DNA of 5,328 bases from Muribaculaceae bacterium (GTDB lineage: Bacteria > Bacteroidota > Bacteroidia > Bacteroidales > Muribaculaceae). The position numbers and the translations under genes were made by a program. The stretch spans positions 1 to 5,328 of the forward strand of contig JAEEVB010000170.1 of NCBI GenBank assembly GCA_016287065.1, given 5' to 3'. How positions within the stretch are numbered: position 1 is the stretch's first letter; each line of letters begins with the position of its first letter. This document shows, one piece after another, positions 1 to 5,328 of the stretch. The notes under the pieces are model-generated. The model saw only the letters and a list, made by a program, of their open reading frames with translations, did no database searches and had not been told where the DNA came from.

Positions 1-782
1 CGAGCAGGCTCGTTGTTGTAAACTAACGGCTTGTTATTGATATAACCGAGTTCACTGGCCTGCTTGTGAGGAACACCTATGGCATCGGCAAGCTGGTCAA
101 GGTCAGCCTGATTCATTGGCTGGTCATAGATTACTATGGCATTGTCAAGGTCACCACCTTTGATGAGGTTCATCTGCAGCAATGGCATCACTTCGCGCAC
201 AAACACAAAGGTGCGGCTGGCTGCAATCTCGTCCTTAAATTTACTCATATCGGTAAGTGACGCAAACTGATTCGAAAGAACTGGCGAATCAAATTCAATC
301 ATAGTGTCGATTGAGAAATCATCTTCGGGCAACACGATGAGCGATGAACCCGTTTGCTCGTCGACAACCTTGATGCGCTGTTTCACCACATAATATTCTT
401 TATCGGCGTCTTGCTCTTTCAAGCCTACTTCTTCAATCTTGTTGCAGTAAATGATGGCGCTGCCGTCGAGGATGGGCAGCTCTGGAGCATTGACTTCAAT
501 CTCGCAGTTGTCAACACCCATAGCATAGAGGGCAGCCATGGCGTGCTCGATGGTGCTTACACGCACTTCCTTGTTGCTTTTGCTGGCAATCACTGTGCCA
601 CGCTGCGTTTCAACCACGTTCTCGGCAAGACCTTCAACAGTGGGAGCACCATCAAGGTCAATGCGCTTGAACACATAGCCCGTGTTCACTTCAGCAGGTT
701 TGAATGTGGCGGTAATTTCAAGGCCTGTGTGAAGTCCTTTGCCACACACCGTAAACGCTTCTTTTAATGTGAATTGTTTCAT
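1..782 (-). CDS. lpxC: UDP-3-O-acyl-N-acetylglucosamine deacetylase LpxC, N-terminal 260 residues (probably LpxC-FabZ fusion), cut by window edge
   Basis: LpxC is the zinc-dependent cytoplasmic enzyme that removes the acetyl group from UDP-3-O-acyl-GlcNAc, the first committed step of lipid A synthesis. I translated 260 codons from the ATG at 782-780; the frame stays open to the left edge. Visible family motifs are GKGLHTG (14-20), STIEHAMAAL (76-85) with the pair E79/H80 matching E. coli E78/H79 (general base and zinc ligand), NAPELPILDGSA (98-109), and SRTF (189-192) matching the E. coli ARTF segment. The sequence ends at YNNEPA, just before the HxxxD segment holding the other two zinc ligands. 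In Bacteroidetes LpxC normally continues into a FabZ 3-hydroxyacyl-ACP dehydratase domain; that part is inferred, not seen. It starts 30 bp after lpxD, so the two are very likely co-transcribed. The start is supported by alignment to the LpxC N-terminus; no clear Shine-Dalgarno precedes it. Confidence 0.95.
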   Translation of the reverse strand, partial: MKQFTLKEAFTVCGKGLHTGLEITATFKPAEVNTGYVFKRIDLDGAPTVEGLAENVVETQRGTVIASKSNKEVRVSTIEHAMAALYAMGVDNCEIEVNAPELPILDGSAIIYCNKIEEVGLKEQDADKEYYVVKQRIKVVDEQTGSSLIVLPEDDFSIDTMIEFDSPVLSNQFASLTDMSKFKDEIAASRTFVFVREVMPLLQMNLIKGGDLDNAIVIYDQPMNQADLDQLADAIGVPHKQASELGYINNKPLVYNNEPA

Positions 783-812
783 TATATGATTTGAGTGATT
801 TGTTATCAGATT

Positions 813-1847
813 TTATTTGTTTGTATCTTGAATGAGTTTCTTGAGCTTTTTGATATCGGCTGCCATCTCGGGAAGGCGTTTCAAATACACCTGTTGACGG
901 GCAAACTCCAGAGCGCTGATGGCAGGAGCGCCCAGCAAGCGCTGCTTGTCGCCCACGCTATTAGGCACACCCGTTTGGGCTCCAATGCCGTTATAGTCAC
1001 CTAAAGTGATGTGACCTGCAAAGCCCACCTGACCACCTATCATGTTGTTCTTGCCAATCTTAGTAGAACCAGCGATGCCTACCTGGGCAGCCATCACAGT
1101 GTTCTCGCCAATCTCTACATTGTGAGCCACCTGAATAAGATTGTCGAGCTTCACGCCACGTTTTATGACGGTGGCACCCATAGTGGCACGATCGATGGTA
1201 GTGTTGGCACCCACTTCCACGTCGTCCTCAAGAATCACAATGCCCACCTGCGCAATCTTCTCATAGCTGCCGTCGGGCTGAGGAGCAAAACCGAATCCAT
1301 CGCCACCTATCACTGCACCAGCCTGCACAATGCAACGGTTGCCAATTTTGCAACCGTGATACACTTTCACTCCAGGATAGAGTGTCACGTCGTCGCCAAG
1401 TTCCACATTGTCGCCAATGTATACCTGGGGATAGATCTTCACATTCTTGCCAATTTTCACGTTCTTGCCAACATAGGCAAAGGCACCCACATAGCAGTCT
1501 TCAGGCAGCGACACACCTTCGGCCACAAAGCTCGGTTGTTCAACGCCACGTTTTGACTCTTGCTGCATATTGTTCACGTAGTTCAGCAAGTGGGCGAGGG
1601 TAGCATAAGGATCCTCTACTCGAATGAGTGTAGTGTTCACGGGCTTTTCAGGAACGAAATCGTTGCGCACCAGTACAGCCGATGCTTTAGTTGTATAAAT
1701 GAAGTGAGTGTATTTAGGATTGGCCAGAAAAGTGAGACAGCCTTGTTCGGCTTCTTCAATCTTAGCATAGTTCACAATCACAGCTGAGCCATCGCCTTCT
1801 ACGGTACCTTGCACAAGCGAGGCCAACTGTTGAGCAGTTATTTTCAT
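813..1847 (-). CDS. lpxD: UDP-3-O-(3-hydroxyacyl)glucosamine N-acyltransferase LpxD
   Basis: LpxD transfers a 3-hydroxyacyl chain from acyl-ACP to the 2-amino group of UDP-3-O-acyl-glucosamine, the step directly after LpxC in lipid A synthesis, in the cytoplasm. The protein is 344 aa, close to E. coli LpxD (341). Residues 1-100 are the uridine-binding N-terminal domain (MKITAQQLASLV start, LTFLANPKY at 38-46). Residues about 110-295 are left-handed beta-helix hexapeptide repeats of the form [IV]GxNxx, including two near-identical units at 127-138. The family signature GDGFGFAP lies at 182-189, and IQVAHNVEIG (238-247) contains H242, equivalent to the catalytic His239 of E. coli. A helical C-terminus (about 312-340) fits the ACP-binding end. 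The frame could begin 14 codons earlier at 1889, but the family N-terminus starts at 1847 and the proposed promoter overlaps the longer form, so I chose 1847. lpxC follows after 30 bp. Confidence 0.96.
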   Translation of the reverse strand: MKITAQQLASLVQGTVEGDGSAVIVNYAKIEEAEQGCLTFLANPKYTHFIYTTKASAVLVRNDFVPEKPVNTTLIRVEDPYATLAHLLNYVNNMQQESKRGVEQPSFVAEGVSLPEDCYVGAFAYVGKNVKIGKNVKIYPQVYIGDNVELGDDVTLYPGVKVYHGCKIGNRCIVQAGAVIGGDGFGFAPQPDGSYEKIAQVGIVILEDDVEVGANTTIDRATMGATVIKRGVKLDNLIQVAHNVEIGENTVMAAQVGIAGSTKIGKNNMIGGQVGFAGHITLGDYNGIGAQTGVPNSVGDKQRLLGAPAISALEFARQQVYLKRLPEMAADIKKLKKLIQDTNK

Positions 1848-1878
1848 ATCAAAAAAGTACTTTTTACAAATTAGTCTG

Positions 1879-1910
1879 CAAAGTTGCAAAAAATGTGTGA
1901 TTTAGGCAAG
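1879..1910 (-). promoter_or_regulatory. Candidate Bacteroidetes-type promoter for lpxD-lpxC
   Basis: On the minus strand CTTG (1910-1907), a 20-bp spacer and CAACTTTG (1886-1879) resemble the -33 TTTG / -7 TAnnTTTG pattern, with one mismatch in each element. The -7 box is followed by CA, as in many Bacteroidales promoters (xxnnTTTGCA). It lies 31 bp upstream of the lpxD ATG in a 174-bp gap. This suggests that lpxD-lpxC has its own transcript, although the region after the upstream gene has no convincing terminator. Confidence 0.4.
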
Positions 1911-2021
1911 TTTTTAACCCCCTAAATTCCTTGTTATACCTCTTTTGTGTCCTTTTTTGACAACAGCGTGTTCTAAACCACTTTTTATGAGTTCTTTTTA
2001 GGAACAATAGTATATCGAGTC

Positions 2022-3113
2022 TTATTTCTTTGCCCGAAGAATATCCACTTGTTCACGCACCGCCTCTTCATGAATTACCTGCATCACCGATTGCATAAAG
2101 GCAGGATCCATTCCTAACTCTTGTGCTTGCCGCATGCGTCGTTCCAATATCTCATCGTAACGACGCGTCTGAACAACCGTCATATTCTGCGATTTCTTCA
2201 GATTGCCTATTTGTCGGCACAATTCCATTCGACGGTTCAGAACCTCAATGAGTTCGTCATCACATTGGTCGATGAGCCGTCGCAGAGCGGCCAATTCATC
2301 GCTGGGCTGATGGCGGTTGCGCACAACCAGTGCATTGAGTACCTGTTGCAGTTCAGCCGGAGACAGTTGTTGTTCCTTGTCGCTCAAGGCTTGCACTGGG
2401 CAACAGTGGCATTCGATCATGAGTCCATCGAAACCCATGTCGAGCGCTTGCTGGGATAGGGGGGCAATCAATTCGGTTTTGCCTCCCATGTGCGAGGGGT
2501 CGCAAATGATGGGTACGTTGCTGGCACGACGCTGTAGTTCAATGGGAATTTGCCATTGAGGTTCATTTCTGTAAAGATGTTGTCCAAACGAGCTGAATCC
2601 CCGGTGTACGGCCCCTAATCGTCGTACACCTGCATAGTACAAGCGTTGCAGTGCTCCCAACCATAGTTCAATGTCAGGATTTACTGGGTTCTTTACCAGT
2701 ACAGTCACATCAGAACCGCTATCAGCGAGTTTGTCGGCTATCTCCTGCACGGCAAATGGGTTTGCTGTGGTTCGAGCACCAATCCAAAGGATATCAATTC
2801 CTGCGTCGAGTGCTTCTTGTACATGACTTGCCATGGCCACTTCAGTGGCAACCAGCATGCCTGTTTCAGCCTTAACTCGTTGAAGCCATTTCAATCCTAT
2901 GCCCCCAGGACCAGCATAACTGTCGGGACTGGTGCGTGGCTTCCACACACCAGCCCTGTAGATTTTGATTCCCATCTTGTGCAAGGCCTGTGCTGTGGTG
3001 AGTGTCATCATCTCGCTCTCGGCGCTGCATGGACCAGCTATTAAAACGGGTTGCGTATTGTTCCATTCACGAAACAATGGCTTGAGGTTGGGAAATAGCA
3101 TTATTTCACTCAT
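2022..3113 (-). CDS. Bifunctional 3-deoxy-7-phosphoheptulonate synthase (type I-beta) / chorismate mutase (AroQ class)
   Basis: The 363-aa protein joins two shikimate-pathway activities. Residues about 15-260 are a DAHP synthase, condensing phosphoenolpyruvate with erythrose 4-phosphate: AGPCSAES (26-33), KPRTSP (58-63), IGART (111-115), VKNPVNPD (140-147), GAVHRGFSS (167-175), DPSHMGGK (205-212) and IECH (233-236). By alignment to type I-beta enzymes the metal ligands are C29, H208, E234 and D245, all present. Residues about 272-360 are an all-helical AroQ chorismate mutase; R278, R295, K306 and R318 match E. coli R11, R28, K39 and R51. Q315 and Y319 stand where E. coli has D48 and E52. E354/Q355 lie at the Q88 position. 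This fusion is known in Bacteroidetes (for example Prevotella nigrescens, where prephenate inhibits the synthase through the mutase domain), so similar feedback is likely. It starts 6 bp after the zinc-ribbon gene and is probably co-transcribed with it. No prephenate dehydratase or dehydrogenase gene is in view. Confidence 0.95.
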   Translation of the reverse strand: MSEIMLFPNLKPLFREWNNTQPVLIAGPCSAESEMMTLTTAQALHKMGIKIYRAGVWKPRTSPDSYAGPGGIGLKWLQRVKAETGMLVATEVAMASHVQEALDAGIDILWIGARTTANPFAVQEIADKLADSGSDVTVLVKNPVNPDIELWLGALQRLYYAGVRRLGAVHRGFSSFGQHLYRNEPQWQIPIELQRRASNVPIICDPSHMGGKTELIAPLSQQALDMGFDGLMIECHCCPVQALSDKEQQLSPAELQQVLNALVVRNRHQPSDELAALRRLIDQCDDELIEVLNRRMELCRQIGNLKKSQNMTVVQTRRYDEILERRMRQAQELGMDPAFMQSVMQVIHEEAVREQVDILRAKK

Positions 3114-3119
3114 TATAAC

Positions 3120-4115
3120 TTATTTACGTGGAGCCGCATTTTTACTGGGAGCACCAGGGAGATAGTAATAGACGTAGAGTCGTCCTTTAGCATAGCCTGG
3201 TGAGATGTAATTGCCCCAACTACTTTGATACATATTGCGGCCAACCACGTCGAAGTCGTCGCTATTTTTCAAGTATTCATCAAACGAAATACACTCTTGA
3301 CGCGCATCATAGCACTTGTGGCTCACCGCCACGCCCGTGAGTTTGCCGTCATATTTGTTAGAATTCATGAAGAAGAACTGATAGCGGTAGCCATTGGCAT
3401 CCTCTACAGTCAATTGCTTGCTGTCTCCCTTAGATAAGTCCTTGGAACGCAGTGATTTGAGGTCTGTACCAGTAAGCCCGTCTGATATGTCCAGGAATGT
3501 GTGGGCATTGAGTTTCTTAATCAGTTGGTTAGCCACATCGGTTTCTTCGTCGGCAACGTAGGGTAGGGAATAGCCGCTTGTTGATCTTGATGCACGTTCT
3601 TCAGCTACAGGTACTGTAGAGATTTCAGGTATTTCATCGTTGATACTTGAAATAACTGATGCCGATGCGCTGACTTCGGCAGCAACCGAAGCATTGCCAG
3701 AAGCCGAACTTGAAACCTGTTCGGTTTTAGTAGCAGAGCCTTCGGTCGAAGTGGTGCTGGCTTTGTCTTTATCCTTGAACACAAGTAACCAAATCAGTAC
3801 TCCGGCTAGTGCCAGAACTAATGCCGAGAGAAGAGCAATGAGCCAAGCATTGTTCTTTTTAGGGCTAATCTCTTGCCCGGGAGATGGGTTAGGTTGGCCT
3901 TGTCCGTATGAGGGCTGAGGCATCGGTTGTGAACCTTGAGGATTTTGAGGCATTGGGCCAGGCTGAGTACCTCCAACCATGCCCATGCCGCTAAAGGTAA
4001 CCATCAAAGGAGTGTGACAGGTAGGGCAATTTACAACACGTTCACGCGAACCATCAGTATTTTTTACTAGCAAAACGCTTTTACAGTTCGGACATTGTAT
4101 TTGTACTTGTTCCAT
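3120..4115 (-). CDS. Uncharacterised zinc-ribbon, single-membrane-span protein
   Basis: I do not recognise a named function for this 331-aa protein. An N-terminal zinc ribbon has two knuckles, CPNC (8-11) and CPTC (30-33), in a short beta-hairpin-like segment. Residues about 49-84 form a Pro/Gly/Gln/Met-rich linker. One strongly hydrophobic helix follows (about 90-113, WLIALLSALVLALAGVLIWL), bounded by KK on one side and KDKDK on the other, so topology is not obvious from charge; a cytoplasmic zinc ribbon with the rest outside is my inference. Residues about 119-158 are a Ser/Thr/Ala low-complexity tether. Residues about 188-320 look like a globular domain with many aromatic residues (YRYQFFF at 243-249, YVYYY at 314-318) and a possible disulfide pair C268/C275. 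It heads the transcript that continues into the DAHP synthase gene 6 bp later. The ATG at 4115 sits 34 bp from a good -7 box. The coding call is firm, the function unknown. Confidence 0.85.
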   Translation of the reverse strand: MEQVQIQCPNCKSVLLVKNTDGSRERVVNCPTCHTPLMVTFSGMGMVGGTQPGPMPQNPQGSQPMPQPSYGQGQPNPSPGQEISPKKNNAWLIALLSALVLALAGVLIWLLVFKDKDKASTTSTEGSATKTEQVSSSASGNASVAAEVSASASVISSINDEIPEISTVPVAEERASRSTSGYSLPYVADEETDVANQLIKKLNAHTFLDISDGLTGTDLKSLRSKDLSKGDSKQLTVEDANGYRYQFFFMNSNKYDGKLTGVAVSHKCYDARQECISFDEYLKNSDDFDVVGRNMYQSSWGNYISPGYAKGRLYVYYYLPGAPSKNAAPRK

Positions 4116-4149
4116 AATATGATTTTTTAAGTGTATTAGGTTTATTATG

Positions 4150-4181
4150 CAAAAATAATCATTTCTATTTAAATATCCAAT
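4150..4181 (-). promoter_or_regulatory. Bacteroidetes-type promoter for the zinc-ribbon / DAHP synthase unit
   Basis: On the minus strand ATTG (4181-4178), a 20-bp spacer and TATTTTTG (4157-4150) match the Bacteroidetes -33 TTTG / -7 TAnnTTTG consensus, with one mismatch in the -33 box and a perfect -7 box. Transcription would begin a few bases downstream, leaving a leader of about 30 nt before the ATG at 4115. No Shine-Dalgarno is visible in that leader, which is usual in this phylum. Confidence 0.6.
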
Positions 4182-4301
4182 TGAATCACGTTTTTTATCA
4201 TAAGTTGTAAATAGGGTGGCTTTATAAGTAAAATATTGTATCGTGAGTTCTATTTAACATAATACAAATTATAATTCAAAAGTGCGTGTAGAATTAAATA
4301 A

Positions 4302-4324
4302 TGGTGGAGTTTTGAAATTCACCA
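4302..4324. repeat. Short inverted repeat beside the PAP2 promoter
   Basis: The arms TGGTG (4302-4306) and CACCA (4320-4324) are perfect complements. The stem extends inward by a G-T and an A-T pair around a 9-base centre. It ends 2 bp before the -33 element of the PAP2 promoter. That position fits an operator for a dimeric regulator, but arms this short could also occur by chance. Confidence 0.35.
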
Positions 4325-4326
4325 AT

Positions 4327-4357
4327 TTTGTCATATCAAAGATAATGTGTATTTTTG
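4327..4357 (+). promoter_or_regulatory. Bacteroidetes-type promoter for the PAP2 gene
   Basis: TTTG (4327-4330), a 19-bp spacer and TATTTTTG (4350-4357) match both elements of the Bacteroidetes consensus perfectly, the best promoter in the window. It points at the PAP2 start 86 bp downstream. The -7 box is identical to that of the opposing promoter at 4150-4157. Confidence 0.65.
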
Positions 4358-4443
4358 CTAAAAATAATCAGTTTGGGCTATGCTTTCCTTATTAATAAAC
4401 TATTTGGAGTTATTTATGCCCAACTACAAATACTCATTATGTA

Positions 4444-5328
4444 ATGAAGTTCACACGAATCTACATACGGCACTATTTGCAATACCCACTTTGCGTTGTG
4501 TTGACGCTACTGCTCTGCTATTCAACTGCTCATGCTCATAATGAGGTTAACGACTCCACAATTTCTTATGCATTTTCTCAGGATATATCGATTCAATATC
4601 AAATTTTCAATTCTCAGACGGTTGAGGATTTCAGTGGCGAGCTGAATATTTCACTTGTAAACAAAAATGACTTTGATTCGTTATCGGTTAAAGAAGGTTC
4701 TGTGCCTGATGTGGCTGAGACGTCGGCCGCAGATCGATTCTCGTGGAAACAAGTCGTTGTGCCAAGCGTGTTGATGGGTGTTGGTTTGTTAGGCACCATC
4801 AATGAGAAAAACGGCGTGAACAAGGCTGTGCGCGACTGTATGGCCGATTGGCGTGGCTCTCATAAAACCCATGTAGATGATTACCTGCGTTTCTTACCTT
4901 CGGCAGCTTATGTGGGTCTTGGTTTCATTCCAGGTATTAAGGCTCGCCACAACACACGTGACCGGTTGCTGGTGGCTGCTACCTCACATGCATCGATGTT
5001 ATTGCTTGGCTACGGTTTTAAGCACATCATTAAAGAACGCCGACCAGATATGACCGACCGCAAATCCTTCCCTTCAGGTCATGTTGCACTCGCATTTACT
5101 GGAGCTGAACTGATGCGGGCTGAATATGGAACTGCTTATGGTATAGTTGGTTATGTGACGGCTGGCGCTGTTGCTTTCCTTCGTCTCTATAACGAGCGTC
5201 ACTGGCTTCACGATGTGGTTATGGGTGCAGGCATTGGCGTTTTGAGTGCTCGCATTGGATACTGGCTACTGCCTTTAGAGCATAAGTTGCTGAAAATCAA
5301 TGATAAGCCAAATAAGCCCATTGTGGCT
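4444..5328 (+). CDS. PAP2-family phosphatase with signal peptide, 3' end beyond window
   Basis: The frame opens at the ATG at 4444 and is still open at the right edge after 295 codons. An in-frame stop lies upstream at 4396-4398 with no ATG between, fixing this start. Residues 1-31 form a signal peptide (basic start, hydrophobic core about 16-26, probable cut near AHA 30-32), followed by a polar acidic stretch to about 100. The core holds all three PAP2 motifs: K193-x6-R200-P201, PSGH (210-213, H213 the proton donor), and R247-x5-H253-x3-D257 with the nucleophile H253. Leu replaces the usual Ser before R247. Hydrophobic segments near 103-119, 149-164, 174-192, 230-248 and 258-277 suggest an integral inner-membrane enzyme with its active site facing the periplasm. 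The family dephosphorylates lipid phosphates: lipid A (LpxE/LpxF type), undecaprenyl diphosphate or phosphatidylglycerol phosphate. Nearby lipid A genes are only weak support for the first. The membrane core appears nearly complete, so little is probably missing. Confidence 0.9.
   Translation, partial: MKFTRIYIRHYLQYPLCVVLTLLLCYSTAHAHNEVNDSTISYAFSQDISIQYQIFNSQTVEDFSGELNISLVNKNDFDSLSVKEGSVPDVAETSAADRFSWKQVVVPSVLMGVGLLGTINEKNGVNKAVRDCMADWRGSHKTHVDDYLRFLPSAAYVGLGFIPGIKARHNTRDRLLVAATSHASMLLLGYGFKHIIKERRPDMTDRKSFPSGHVALAFTGAELMRAEYGTAYGIVGYVTAGAVAFLRLYNERHWLHDVVMGAGIGVLSARIGYWLLPLEHKLLKINDKPNKPIVA

Larger units (their letters stand above)
4116..4443. other. Divergent intergenic control region, AT-rich, no gene
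   Basis: This 328-bp stretch separates the leftward zinc-ribbon gene from the rightward PAP2 gene. It holds two outward-facing promoters (4150-4181 minus, 4327-4357 plus) and an inverted repeat next to the second. The middle part (about 4182-4301) is AT-rich and I see no gene, RNA or strong hairpin in it. The PAP2 transcript would have a leader of roughly 80 nt. Within this leader an out-of-frame short reading frame begins (see findings). Confidence 0.8.

Noticed and set aside
354..767. 137-codon open frame on the plus strand opposite lpxC
   Set aside because: It lies fully inside the conserved LpxC coding sequence, with no promoter and no recognisable domain.
1425..1475. Tandem near-repeats of about 18 bp
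   Set aside because: They encode adjacent IGKNVK hexapeptide units of LpxD, so the protein fold explains them; not a mobile or regulatory repeat.
1011..1556. 181-codon open frame on the plus strand opposite lpxD
   Set aside because: It is the complement of the hexapeptide-repeat region, whose regular codon pattern keeps an antisense frame open. It is His/Ala-rich, has no recognisable domain and lies inside a certain gene.
1845..1889. Longer lpxD start 14 codons upstream
   Set aside because: The extra residues match no LpxD N-terminus and would overlap the candidate -7 box; MKITAQQ is the family-like start.
1991..2005. Hairpin GTTC/GAAC just after the DAHP synthase/chorismate mutase gene as a terminator
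   Set aside because: The stem is only 4 bp with a 7-base loop, and no T-run follows it in the direction of transcription.
4373..4423. TTGGGC and GCCCAA complementary pair in the PAP2 leader
   Set aside because: Only 6 bp separated by 39 bases, without supporting inner pairs or a known riboswitch pattern; likely chance.
4614..4823. 69-codon open frame on the minus strand inside the PAP2 gene
   Set aside because: Antisense to a gene with all PAP2 motifs intact; no domain or promoter seen.

Overview
The window looks like a piece of a Bacteroidales chromosome (Bacteroides/Prevotella-like; I cannot fix the genus). Three things point there. LpxD is followed after 30 bp by an LpxC, the lipid A gene order of Bacteroidetes, where LpxC is normally fused to FabZ. 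A DAHP synthase carries a C-terminal chorismate mutase domain, a fusion known from this phylum. The clearest promoters fit the Bacteroidetes sigma pattern (-33 TTTG, about 20 bp, -7 TAnnTTTG), and start codons mostly lack Shine-Dalgarno sequences.

Layout: four genes run leftward on the minus strand. Reading in transcription order they are an uncharacterised zinc-ribbon/single-membrane-span protein (4115-3120), the DAHP synthase/chorismate mutase fusion (3113-2022, only 6 bp after the previous gene), lpxD (1847-813) and lpxC (782 to beyond base 1, so its C-terminal zinc-site half and the expected FabZ domain are outside the window). The 174-bp gap before lpxD holds a plausible separate promoter and no convincing terminator, so I read two transcription units with possible readthrough. 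A 328-bp AT-rich intergenic region (4116-4443) contains two divergent promoters with identical TATTTTTG -7 boxes. Rightward from it runs a PAP2-family lipid phosphatase with a signal peptide (4444 to beyond the right edge).

Functionally, LpxD and LpxC supply early cytoplasmic steps of lipid A synthesis. The PAP2 protein is an envelope phosphatase whose substrate (lipid A phosphate, undecaprenyl diphosphate or phosphatidyl phosphate) cannot be told from sequence. The fusion enzyme provides the first committed step of aromatic synthesis and the chorismate-to-prephenate step.

This is mostly ordinary core-genome sequence. I see no mobile element, CRISPR array, RNA gene or defence system. The points most worth a second look are the unknown zinc-ribbon membrane protein tightly linked to the aromatic gene, and the leader of the PAP2 gene, which has a palindrome at its promoter and an overlapping short reading frame preceded by a GGAG.
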